From contig CACYYO010000015.1 of NCBI GenBank assembly GCA_902778645.1, positions 1 to 32,019 of the forward strand: DNA of 32,019 nt, read 5' to 3'. A program made the position numbers and the translations under genes. Numbering within the stretch: position 1 is the stretch's first letter; the number at the start of each line of letters is the position of its first letter. The notes under the pieces are model-generated. The model did not search any database. It was given only the letters and a program-made list of their open reading frames with translations, and was not told where the DNA came from. Shown here piece after piece: positions 1-6,834 of this stretch. Source of the stretch: an uncultured Rhodospirillales bacterium. Its GTDB lineage: Bacteria > Pseudomonadota > Alphaproteobacteria > RF32 > CAG-239.

Positions 1-63
1 GCATTTTGCGCCTCAAACAAGGCAAAAGTAGAGGAAGCCCTCGCCCGAATTGCTAATTTCTGA
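1..63 (+). CDS. C-terminal end of a probable class I aminotransferase (partial)
   Basis: Frame 1 is open from the window edge to a TGA at 61-63 and gives the last 20 residues, including the run KVEEALARIANF. Class I PLP-dependent aminotransferases of the aspartate aminotransferase type often end this way: a Ser/Asn-containing turn, then a helix of the form EEALxRI. An intrinsic terminator follows within 10 bases, as expected for a gene end. The catalytic lysine and PLP site lie outside the window, so the assignment rests on a short tail and is tentative. Confidence 0.45.
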   Translation, partial: AFCASNKAKVEEALARIANF

Positions 64-70
64 CAAACTT

Positions 71-98
71 AAGCCCCTCACCGGAGGGGCTTTTTTTT
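71..98 (+). terminator. Rho-independent terminator
   Basis: A 9-bp perfect stem (71-79 with 84-92, AAGCCCCTC/GAGGGGCTT) with a 4-base loop is followed by an unbroken T run. It ends the aminotransferase transcript. The T run reaches the last codon of the leftward HTH gene, so the two genes converge here. Confidence 0.9.
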
Positions 99-324
99 AC
101 GCTTTGTCAGACAAAATAAATTTAATCTTGCAACCATAATAACCGACAAGCAGAAAATACTTCTTCCAACTGACACTCTCGCCCATTTCGATATAATCTA
201 TCGTCATCGGGTGAAGATGTGTTTCTTCAGCTACCAACTCAATCGGCTTTTTAAGCTGCCGCCTGATAAGACCAAGCTGCAACCCCATCTCTTGCTTAAA
301 TGTTTTATTGCTATAAGTATTCAT
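97..324 (-). CDS. Small helix-turn-helix (XRE/Cro-like) protein
   Basis: A 75-residue protein. Residues about 15-49 (IRRQLKKPIELVAEETHLHP and on to IEMGE) fit the five-helix XRE/Cro DNA-binding fold: a helix, the turn at IELVAEETHLHPMTIDYIE, then the conserved closing E-x-G. The rest is a short tail ending CKIKFILSDKA, possibly for dimerisation. The start ATG (322-324) has a clear AAGGAGTT ribosome site eight bases upstream. An intrinsic terminator and a structured RNA lie immediately upstream on the same strand, so expression may depend on read-through. That ribosome site is complementary over nine bases to part of the upstream RNA. Its target is unknown; it could be autoregulatory or an orphan antitoxin-like regulator, but no toxin partner is visible. 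Confidence 0.75.
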   Translation of the reverse strand: MNTYSNKTFKQEMGLQLGLIRRQLKKPIELVAEETHLHPMTIDYIEMGESVSWKKYFLLVGYYGCKIKFILSDKA

Positions 325-349
325 TCTTTGAACTCCTTTTTTTGCTATA

Positions 350-487
350 TTAAAACAAAAAACTCGCTCCGAAAAAACGAAGCGAGGGAGTTCAACACTG
401 CTAGAAAACAGTCCTACTTATTCAATATATTCATAGGCTCCCTCTTCTACAGAAGGAGTTATTTTTTCTAGGAGATGTTGAAATCCC
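350..487 (-). ncRNA. Candidate structured small RNA or leader upstream of the HTH gene
   Basis: Read leftward, the region folds into a long rod. The outer stem of 12 positions (476-487 with 386-397, one mismatch) encloses a perfect 8-bp stem (464-471 with 401-408, CTAGAAAA/TTTTCTAG) and a terminal hairpin with CTTC-TGTA-GAAG. It ends in an intrinsic terminator: 378-386 with 363-371, one mismatch, AAAAAA loop on the plus strand, then a T-rich tract at 350-362. A promoter-like pair sits just upstream. The family is not recognised; the fold does not match SRP RNA, and it seems short for 6S RNA. It could be a free RNA of about 130 nt or an attenuating leader of the HTH gene 28 nt further on. The 5' end (about 480-487) is inferred. 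Confidence 0.55.
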
Positions 488-515
488 ATAAGCAGAACAC
501 CTGCTTACAAGTCAA
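487..515 (-). promoter_or_regulatory. Probable sigma70-type promoter of the structured RNA
   Basis: On the minus strand TTGACT (510-515) is separated by 17 bases from CTTATG (487-492). The -35 is good and the -10 is mediocre. It would start a transcript at about 480, at the base of the RNA's outer stem. Confidence 0.5.
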
Positions 516-580
516 ATGATAAAAGAGATAAATAAAAATGCAAGACTTTTCTATAAATTCTCGGACAAAATCAAAAATTG

Positions 581-622
581 GCACGTAACTTAGCAATTTG
601 CAAAAAATCCGCACTAGTTACC
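581..622 (+). repeat. Half copy of the GTAC-core palindromic element
   Basis: The sequence from CACGTAAC to CACTAGTT follows, with substitutions, the right half of the complete element at 631-755 (TACGTAAC ... CACTAGTT). The matching left half is not present, so this is a truncated or decayed copy. It lies in the 325-756 interval, which holds no coding sequence. Between the small RNA and this repeat nothing else was recognised. Confidence 0.5.
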
Positions 623-630
623 GCAGCCCC

Positions 631-755
631 TAAAAACACGATAAATTCGAAAAATAGTAAGGAATAAAAGCAATTACGAAAGGCGCGTACATAAACGTAC
701 GTAACTGAGTAATTGATTTTATTCCTGCACTAGTTTTCAATTTTGCGTGTTTTTA
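631..755. repeat. GTAC-core palindromic element next to fabG
   Basis: A near-perfect 125-bp inverted repeat centred near 693. The centre is GTAC-ATAAAC-GTAC (687-700). Moving outward, AATTAC pairs with GTAATT, AGGAATAAAA with TTTTATTCCT (10 bp, perfect), GAAAAATAGT with ACTAGTTTTC (one mismatch), and AAAAACAC with GTGTTTTT. The right arm ends one base before the fabG stop codon, so fabG mRNA would end in this hairpin. It may act as a transcript-end or terminator-like structure for fabG. Related copies are at 17120-17274, 17282-17407 and 24232-24357. Confidence 0.85.
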
Positions 756-756
756 A

Positions 757-1494
757 TTAAATCATGGCCATACCGCCGTTAATGTTGATCGTCTGTCCCG
801 TAATATATTGCGCCTCATCAGATGCCAAAAAGGCAACAACATTGGCAATATCTTGAGCTTCACCGAGCTTTCCGGCCGGAACTTTGGCAAGCAAAGCGGC
901 TTTAACATCATCAGGCAAAACATCTGTCATCGGCGTACGAATAAAGCCCGGTGCAACCGAGTTAACCGTGATATTGCGAGAACCGACTTCTTGAGCCAAA
1001 CATTTGTTCATAGCAATCATACCGGCTTTAGAGGCTGAATAGTTAGCTTGTCCGGCATTTCCGGTTACACCGACCACAGAGGCAATACCGATAATACGAC
1101 CAAAACGACGCTTCATCATCCCGCGAACAGCGGCTTTTGCTAATTTGAAGCCCGCAGACAAGTTAACATCTAAAACCAATTGCCAATCTTCATCACTCAT
1201 ACGAATAAACAGATTATCGCGTGTTAAGCCGGCATTATTAACCAAAATATCGATTCGACCCAACTTTTCCTCAACCGAAGAGACAAGATTTTTAACATCG
1301 TCAGGATTTGTCAGGTTAGCAACAAAAGTCTCAACATTGCTACCTAACTCAGCCTTTAATTTTTCCATTGGCTCGGCGCGCATATCCGTCAAAGCAAGGA
1401 TAGCCCCTTGCGCATGCAATGTACGAGCAATTTTATCCCCTATTCCGCCGGCAGCACCGGTAATTAGAGCAACTTTTCCATCCAATCTAAACAT
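757..1494 (-). CDS. fabG: 3-oxoacyl-[acyl-carrier-protein] reductase
   Basis: Reduces 3-oxoacyl-ACP to 3-hydroxyacyl-ACP with NADPH in the fatty acid elongation cycle (cytosol). It is a 245-residue short-chain dehydrogenase. The cofactor loop GAAGGIG is at 13-19, NNAG at 86-89, and the catalytic Ser139, Tyr152 and Lys156 sit in the order S-x12-Y-x3-K. The C-terminal YITGQTININGGMAMI is typical of FabG. The ATG has an AAAGGA site seven bases upstream. It follows fabD by 17 bases and is surely co-transcribed with it. The acpP and fabF genes that often follow fabG are not downstream; instead there is a palindromic element abutting the stop codon. Confidence 0.96.
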   Translation of the reverse strand: MFRLDGKVALITGAAGGIGDKIARTLHAQGAILALTDMRAEPMEKLKAELGSNVETFVANLTNPDDVKNLVSSVEEKLGRIDILVNNAGLTRDNLFIRMSDEDWQLVLDVNLSAGFKLAKAAVRGMMKRRFGRIIGIASVVGVTGNAGQANYSASKAGMIAMNKCLAQEVGSRNITVNSVAPGFIRTPMTDVLPDDVKAALLAKVPAGKLGEAQDIANVVAFLASDEAQYITGQTININGGMAMI

Positions 1495-1511
1495 ATTATT
1501 TTCCTTTCATA

Positions 1512-2456
1512 TTATAAATCTTGAGCTAAAGCCTCGATATCGGCAGGAGACCCGACCGACAACGCGTTAATTTCTTTATAACTTCTTTTAACGATACCGG
1601 ACAATACTTTACCGGCACCGAGTTCAACCACATCCGTGATACCCTGATCAACCATATAGGTAACACTTTCTCGCCAACGAACAGAGCCTGTCACCTGTTC
1701 GACCAGATGCTTGACAATCTCCTCCCCTTTTGTAATAGGTTGAGCCAAGACATTAGCAATCAGCGGCACTTGGGCATCACAAGCCTTAACGGCAGACAAA
1801 GCCTCTTTCATAACTTTTGCCGCCGGAGCCATCAACGGACTATGAAACGGTGCGCTGACCGGCAATTTAATACACCGTTTTGCCCCAAATTCTGAGGCAA
1901 TCTCGACAGCCTTTTCGATTGCGTTCATGTGACCGGAGAGGACAACTTGTCCATCAGCATTATCATTTGCGGCAACACATTCCCCTCCTGTCTCACGACA
2001 AGCCTCAATAAGCGCATCAACATCCTTAAAAGACATCCCGATAACGGCGGCCATCCCGCCAACACCTAAAGGCACAGCTTGTTGCATTGCCTGTCCTCTT
2101 GTTCTCAAGAGCTTTGCCGTATCTGACAAAGAGAAAACACCTGCCGCACAAGCCGCAGAATATTCACCCAAAGAATGTCCGGCAACAAAAGCCGCTTTAT
2201 TCTTAAGCGCAATGCCGAAATCTTTTTCCAAGATTCGAACCACCGCCATCGAATGCGCCATGAGTGCCGGCTGGGTATTTACCGTCATCATCAGGTCGCT
2301 TTCCGGACCTTCGACCATTATCTTAAATAAATTACAAGAAATTGCGTCATTAACTTCTTCAAAAACTTGTTTTGCAGACTTAAAATTATCTGCCAAATCT
2401 TTTCCCATACCGACAAACTGAGATCCTTGCCCGGGAAAAACAAACGCATATTTCAT
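1512..2456 (-). CDS. fabD: Malonyl-CoA:ACP transacylase
   Basis: Transfers malonyl from CoA to acyl carrier protein, supplying the extender unit for type II fatty acid synthesis. It is a 314-residue protein of normal length. It starts with the family's FVFPGQGSQ loop; the nucleophile Ser95 is in GHSLGE (93-98), Arg120 is in the RTRG segment, and the catalytic His205 is in APFHSP. I chose the ATG at 2456, with an AAAAGGA site 11 bases upstream, over in-frame TTG codons just before it. It is the first gene of a fabD-fabG unit read leftward and is divergent from ftsK across about 160 bases. Confidence 0.96.
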   Translation of the reverse strand: MKYAFVFPGQGSQFVGMGKDLADNFKSAKQVFEEVNDAISCNLFKIMVEGPESDLMMTVNTQPALMAHSMAVVRILEKDFGIALKNKAAFVAGHSLGEYSAACAAGVFSLSDTAKLLRTRGQAMQQAVPLGVGGMAAVIGMSFKDVDALIEACRETGGECVAANDNADGQVVLSGHMNAIEKAVEIASEFGAKRCIKLPVSAPFHSPLMAPAAKVMKEALSAVKACDAQVPLIANVLAQPITKGEEIVKHLVEQVTGSVRWRESVTYMVDQGITDVVELGAGKVLSGIVKRSYKEINALSVGSPADIEALAQDL

Positions 2457-2618
2457 ATTCAACAAAATCCTTTTCTTATTTATCCGTGCCTGTTAGCGTG
2501 TGTCATTTTAGAATAAAAGTCAACAAATATTCCTGATTGACTCCCATATATGGATAAAAATTAACTCTCTTTTGACACTTTACCTTTATACTACCCCCAA
2601 CGAGAAGGGGCTTTTATC

Positions 2619-4994
2619 ATGGCAAAAAAACAGAAAAAACAATCTTTTATACATAAACTGACCTTACGGGCATGGGGTATAATTTTAATGGCTGCCTGCT
2701 TATTTGTATGGGCAAGTTGTGCATTTTATCACCCACAAGACAACAGCATAAATATTATTTCCGATGCACCCGTAAAAAATTTGCTCGGAATTTATGGCGC
2801 TCAAACAGCCGGTTACGCTCTTTCTGTCTTTGGCCTCATCGTCCCGATATTTTTAATTGCCGTTTTTCGCTGGGGGTTTGATTTAGCTCGAGGACTGGGA
2901 TTCATCTTCCCCTATTCTCGTTTCTTTGCTTTTTTAAGCGGCATTGCTTTCGGGTCAACTGCCTTAGCGCTTCTGCCGACCAGATGGAGTCCTTTTCTTT
3001 TAGGAGGATTTTTCGGACGATTTTCTGCCGATAATTTAATGACCATCATTAACCACACCAATACCTACGGCTATGGCAAATACCTATTATTTGCACTTTG
3101 TGTATTGTTGACATGGCTTGCTTTTGACTATGCCTTCGGTATAACAATCAAACATTGGTATCGCTTAGCTAAATATATATGTCTGAGTATCATAGCCTTT
3201 TTTGCAATGCTTTACAAAGGCATCAGCCACTTTTTCGCCCTGTTCAGCAACCACCATTTCAGCCGTGAAGAACGCCAAGAAATTAAGCAAAAACAAGAAA
3301 AGAAGCGTCGTTCTCGCCGGCAAGAGACAGAAAGAATTGAGCCGAGTTTCAGTGCCGATTCACCATCACCGGCACCGTTGGTTGAAGAACAAACAAAAGA
3401 ACCTCTTAATTCTAAACCGATACCACCCAAAATCACCACCCAAACAGATTCTCGAACCCCAAAGACAGCGCCTCAAAAATTACCTCAAAACGCCGACGGC
3501 TACACCTGCCCCGACATCAATTTATTATCTCGCCCGCAGGATTCGCAAAACAATCATGTTAATAAAGAGGAGTTAGAACGCATCGCCAAAGAATTAGAAA
3601 CAACCTTAGAAGAGTTCGGTATTCACGGTAAAATTGTCAAAGTCCGTCCCGGACCTGTTGTCACATTATATGAGTTAGAGCCCGCTCCCGGCACAAAAAG
3701 CGCCCGTGTCATTGGTTTGGCAGATGACATTGCCCGCTCAATGTCCGCAGCCGCCGTTCGTATTGCTGTTGTCCCCGGCTCGAACACCATAGGTATTGAA
3801 TTACCAAACACCAAAAGGGACACGGTTTGGTTGCGTGACTTATTTGAAGATTCGGAATTTACAAACTCCAAAAATGCCTTAAATGTTGTTTTGGGTAAAG
3901 ATATTGGCGGCAAAAACACATATGCTGATTTAGCAAAAATGCCTCACCTTCTGGTTGCCGGAACAACCGGTTCCGGTAAATCTGTGGGTGTCAACTCAAT
4001 GATTTTATCTCTTCTGTTTCGTATGAGTCCTGACGAATGCAAATTGATTATGATTGACCCGAAGATGCTTGAATTTTCAATGTATAACGGCATTCCGCAC
4101 TTGTTAACACCGGTTATCACCGACCCGGCAAAAGCCGTTGTCGGGCTCAAATGGGCAGTCAGAGAAATGGAAGACCGCTACCGTGCTATGGCACAAATGA
4201 ATGTGCGCAACATTTCCGGTTACAATCAGAAAGTTACAGAAATCAAAAAAACCGGCAAACCCTACATCCGCACAGTCCAAACCGGATTCGATGATGACGG
4301 AAAGCCTGTCTATGAAGAACAGGAAATGGATCTGAATCCATTACCTTACATTGTTATTGTTGTTGATGAAATGGCCGATTTGATGCTTGTTGCCGGCAAA
4401 GAAGTTGAAGCCGCCATTCAACGCTTAGCCCAAATGGCACGTGCCGCCGGTTTGCACCTGATTATGTCAACGCAACGTCCTTCCGTTGATGTCATCACCG
4501 GTACTATCAAAGCCAACTTCCCAACTCGTATCAGCTTCCAAGTAACATCTAAAATAGATAGCCGAACGATTCTCGGCGAGCAAGGCGCAGAACAATTATT
4601 AGGCAAAGGTGATATGCTTTATATGCCTGCCGGACAGCGACCAATCCGTATCCATGGTGCTTTTGTTAAAGATGAGGAAGTTGAAAACATTGTTGAATTT
4701 ATCAAATCACAGAAAGAACCTGAATATGTCGAAGCCGTTACCCAAGGAGACCTTGATGAGAAAGATTCGGGAGCTGTATTTGACAAAGGTTCTTTTAGCG
4801 GAAAAGGCAATAATGATGACTTATATAACCAAGCTGTCGAGATTGTCCGCAACGATAAAAAAGCCACTATCAGTTATATTCAGCGTCGGCTGAGCGTTGG
4901 CTATAACAAGGCCGCGACTCTCATTGAGCGCATGGAAGAAGAAGGAATAGTTTCCGCCCCTGATCACGCCGGAAAAAGGCAAATAATAGGATAG
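2619..4994 (+). CDS. ftsK: DNA translocase FtsK
   Basis: Septum-anchored ATPase that pumps chromosome ends away from the closing septum and activates XerCD at dif. It has 791 residues. Residues about 15-200 hold four hydrophobic membrane segments; about 205-300 form a charged Lys/Glu/Pro-rich linker, short compared with E. coli. The RecA-like motor follows, with Walker A GTTGSGKS near 448-455 and Walker B VIVVDEMADLM near 577-587. The last 65 residues are the winged-helix gamma domain (ATISYIQRRLSVGYNKAATL) that reads KOPS sites and contacts XerD. The ATG has an AGAAGGGG site upstream. A xerD gene lies 13 kb away in the same window. It stands alone as a transcription unit. Confidence 0.96.
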   Translation: MAKKQKKQSFIHKLTLRAWGIILMAACLFVWASCAFYHPQDNSINIISDAPVKNLLGIYGAQTAGYALSVFGLIVPIFLIAVFRWGFDLARGLGFIFPYSRFFAFLSGIAFGSTALALLPTRWSPFLLGGFFGRFSADNLMTIINHTNTYGYGKYLLFALCVLLTWLAFDYAFGITIKHWYRLAKYICLSIIAFFAMLYKGISHFFALFSNHHFSREERQEIKQKQEKKRRSRRQETERIEPSFSADSPSPAPLVEEQTKEPLNSKPIPPKITTQTDSRTPKTAPQKLPQNADGYTCPDINLLSRPQDSQNNHVNKEELERIAKELETTLEEFGIHGKIVKVRPGPVVTLYELEPAPGTKSARVIGLADDIARSMSAAAVRIAVVPGSNTIGIELPNTKRDTVWLRDLFEDSEFTNSKNALNVVLGKDIGGKNTYADLAKMPHLLVAGTTGSGKSVGVNSMILSLLFRMSPDECKLIMIDPKMLEFSMYNGIPHLLTPVITDPAKAVVGLKWAVREMEDRYRAMAQMNVRNISGYNQKVTEIKKTGKPYIRTVQTGFDDDGKPVYEEQEMDLNPLPYIVIVVDEMADLMLVAGKEVEAAIQRLAQMARAAGLHLIMSTQRPSVDVITGTIKANFPTRISFQVTSKIDSRTILGEQGAEQLLGKGDMLYMPAGQRPIRIHGAFVKDEEVENIVEFIKSQKEPEYVEAVTQGDLDEKDSGAVFDKGSFSGKGNNDDLYNQAVEIVRNDKKATISYIQRRLSVGYNKAATLIERMEEEGIVSAPDHAGKRQIIG

Positions 4995-5029
4995 ACTTGA
5001 CAAATTAAAATTTGTATAGTAGACCCATA

Positions 5030-5206
5030 GGCGAAAACATATTATTTTTTCCATAAAATCTCACAGCCGCTGATATGTGAATACCGGCCGCTATATGTCA
5101 CATTTTTCCTCTTTTGCATCCGTATGTGAATACCGATGTAAAAGTATCGAGACACAATTTCTTTTATCCCCCTTGGTGCGTGAGCATCGACGGGGATTTT
5201 TTATTT
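5030..5206 (+). ncRNA. Candidate small RNA with three GTGA-tetraloop hairpins
   Basis: The 329-base gap after ftsK holds three hairpins, each closed by GTGA, a GNRA tetraloop. Hairpin 1 is about 5066-5088 (GCCG...ATAT-GTGA-ATAC...CGGC, imperfect). Hairpin 2 is 5116-5139 (GCATC-C-GTAT-GTGA-ATAC-C-GATGT). Hairpin 3 is the terminator stem at 5166-5197. Hairpins 1 and 2 share the 13-mer TATGTGAATACCG. A TTGACA at 4997-5002, 17 bases before a weak TAGACC, could start the RNA near 5030. There is no open frame of note. No known RNA family is recognised. The alternative is an ftsK 3' UTR that ends in this terminator. Confidence 0.5.
5166..5206 (+). terminator. Rho-independent terminator with GTGA loop
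   Basis: ATCCCC (5166-5171) pairs with GGGGAT (5192-5197), with one C-C mismatch inside, then TTGGTGC (5173-5179) pairs with GCATCGA (5184-5190) including G-T pairs, around a GTGA loop. A T-rich tract follows (TTTTTTATTT). It ends ftsK or the candidate RNA. Confidence 0.85.
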
Positions 5207-5259
5207 CTTAAATCATTTCAATTTCTTTATACAAAAATAAACCTCTCTCTCAAAATATA

Positions 5260-5288
5260 TTGACAATAAACGAAACTTCTGATACTCT
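5260..5288 (+). promoter_or_regulatory. Sigma70-type promoter
   Basis: A perfect -35 TTGACA (5260-5265), a 17-base spacer and -10 TACTCT (5283-5288). It drives the orphan gene at 5324 with a leader of about 30 bases. Confidence 0.8.
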
Positions 5289-5323
5289 TTTATTAGACAA
5301 AATATCTAACAAAGGAGACAACT

Positions 5324-6001
5324 ATGATTACAAATGAACAAGCAGCCAAAATGTTTGAAGGAGAAACGATTGAGGCTATTCCAACCGATATGAAACGCAT
5401 TATTATCCCTGCATACGGTTTTGCCGGAGGTAAAGACACCAAACGTCAAGAATGGGGAGCCGATGGTCCCTTTATGGAAGATGTTAAAGGTTTGGAATTT
5501 TATAATCCAAAAGATAATGGAAATCAAGTTCTAAAAGCTAAAGATGGTGTTTTAATTTGCTACGATGCCCCTGGACGTAAAGAAAAAATTGACACCTATC
5601 TGAAAGAACACCCTTTAGCCGTCAAAACAGCAGACCAATTAAAGCAATTTATTGATTATTTATCAAAGCATGTTGTTAATGAAGGTGGAAAAGCAGACTT
5701 ATGGGATTCTGACATTAATTTTGCTGCAGGATTAGTAGGTGCTCCAACAAAAGAAGACATAAAACCCGGAAAAACTTTTACAGGAGCTAAAAAGAAAGAA
5801 GCAGTCCAAGCTGTCAAATTGCCAAAAGGAGCAGTTTTTGAAGGGGCTATCGGACAACCTCAAACTGCCGGTGAAAATGGAGCTTATTTAATCAATGATA
5901 GTGCAGGAATGAGACTCATCCAAACGGAAGAGTTCAAAAAGGCCTATTCAATTACTAAAATACCGAATACGCTCAGCAAACAAAGAGATATAACTGATTA
6001 G
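5324..6001 (+). CDS. Uncharacterised 225-residue protein
   Basis: Not recognised. The protein is soluble in appearance (no signal peptide or membrane segment), rich in Lys and Gly, and begins MITNEQAAKMFEGE. The first half contains a Gly/aromatic stretch (IIIPAYGFAGGKD, 27-39). The C-terminal third (PKGAVFEGAIGQPQ to EEFKKAYSIT) reads like a small beta-rich module ending in a helix. The ATG is preceded by AAAGGAG six bases upstream. It is a single-gene unit: its own strong promoter lies upstream and its terminator lies inside the 3' end of truA. It overlaps truA by four bases tail to tail. No function is proposed. Confidence 0.8.
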   Translation: MITNEQAAKMFEGETIEAIPTDMKRIIIPAYGFAGGKDTKRQEWGADGPFMEDVKGLEFYNPKDNGNQVLKAKDGVLICYDAPGRKEKIDTYLKEHPLAVKTADQLKQFIDYLSKHVVNEGGKADLWDSDINFAAGLVGAPTKEDIKPGKTFTGAKKKEAVQAVKLPKGAVFEGAIGQPQTAGENGAYLINDSAGMRLIQTEEFKKAYSITKIPNTLSKQRDITD

Positions 6002-6762
6002 TATTTCACAAAACTCAAATACAATCCTTCAGCCGGTGCCGTCACACCGGCTTTTTTTCTGTCTTTCGCTTCTAAGATTTTCTCCACATCACCGACTTGC
6101 AAATGCCCGTCACCAACCATCTTAAGTGTCCCGACAAAATTGCGAACTTGATGATGCAAAAAAGACCTTGCCTCAACTTCAAACCGAATTTCCTCTCCAT
6201 CTTGAATAATATCTAACCTATCAAGTGTTTTAACCGGCGATTTTGCCTGACAAGCTGCCGCTCGAAAAGAGGTAAAATCATGTTTCCCGAGCAGGCATCT
6301 TGAGGCCTGTCTCATTTTTTCAACATCTAAAGGCACAGGCACCCACCAAACTCTGTTTTTGAGCAAAACACTCGGAGCACGACGATTTAAAATCCGATAA
6401 ATATACCCTCTCCCCTGCGCCGAAAACCGTGCATGGAAATCATCGCTCACTTTTTCAACGGTAATAACACTGACCGGCGCTTCCAAATCACGCAAATTCG
6501 CATTCAGAGCTTCACGCATCTTCCATTCTTCAATATCTAAATTTAAATCAAAATGCGCCACTTGAGCCAAAGCATGAACGCCCGCATCTGTCCGCCCAGC
6601 TCCCCAAACCAATGCGCCGTTATCAATATTCTCAGCCACAAAACGTCCAAAAGCTTGCTTGACAGCTGTTTCCAGAAAACCTTGTGCACTTGAACCATCA
6701 GGTTGCCACTGCCACCCGAGCAAATTTGTTCCGTCATACTCAACTGTTATTTTATATCGCAT
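5998..6762 (-). CDS. truA: tRNA pseudouridine(38-40) synthase
   Basis: Isomerises uridines 38-40 in the tRNA anticodon stem-loop. It is 254 residues, the usual size. The N-terminal strand YKITVEYDGTNLLGWQ and the active-site segment GRTDAGVHA, with catalytic Asp59, are diagnostic; a later FLHHQVRNFVGTL motif is also typical of TruA. The start ATG is at 6760-6762 with only a weak GAGA site. It lies 72 bases downstream of the oxidoreductase gene, with a hairpin between them. It overlaps the convergent orphan gene by four bases, and the last 60 bases of truA also encode that gene's terminator on the other strand. Confidence 0.96.
   Translation of the reverse strand: MRYKITVEYDGTNLLGWQWQPDGSSAQGFLETAVKQAFGRFVAENIDNGALVWGAGRTDAGVHALAQVAHFDLNLDIEEWKMREALNANLRDLEAPVSVITVEKVSDDFHARFSAQGRGYIYRILNRRAPSVLLKNRVWWVPVPLDVEKMRQASRCLLGKHDFTSFRAAACQAKSPVKTLDRLDIIQDGEEIRFEVEARSFLHHQVRNFVGTLKMVGDGHLQVGDVEKILEAKDRKKAGVTAPAEGLYLSFVKY
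6031..6058 (+). terminator. Terminator of the orphan gene, inside truA
   Basis: AGCCGG...CCGGCT (6031-6036 with 6046-6051, extended by GTG/CAC with a bulged A) is followed by a T run (6052-6058). It is positioned to end the plus-strand transcript from 5324-6001, and it lies within codons of truA. Confidence 0.75.
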
Positions 6763-6777
6763 TTTTTTCTCACAAAC

Positions 6778-6806
6778 AAAATGGAGCGATTCTCACGCCC
6801 CATTTT
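6778..6806 (-). terminator. Probable terminator between the oxidoreductase gene and truA
   Basis: An 11-position stem (AAAATGGGGCG/CGCTCCATTTT on the minus strand, one mismatch) with a 7-base loop. The T tract after it is short (TTTTGTTTG), so termination may be partial and truA could still be read from upstream. Confidence 0.55.
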
Positions 6807-6834
6807 AACGAAAACAAAAAATTTAGCAACTTTA

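Noticed and set aside
211-471. 86-codon plus-strand open frame across the small RNA and HTH gene
   Set aside because: It runs antisense to a clear HTH gene and through a structured RNA with its own terminator; no ribosome site or recognisable sequence.
487-756. tRNA or other known RNA gene in the first large gap
   Set aside because: No cloverleaf, no CCA end and no SRP or tmRNA signature; the gap is explained by palindromic repeats.
2572-2592. TTGACA followed by TATACT upstream of ftsK as a promoter
   Set aside because: The two hexamers are only nine bases apart, too close for sigma70; the ftsK promoter was not identified.
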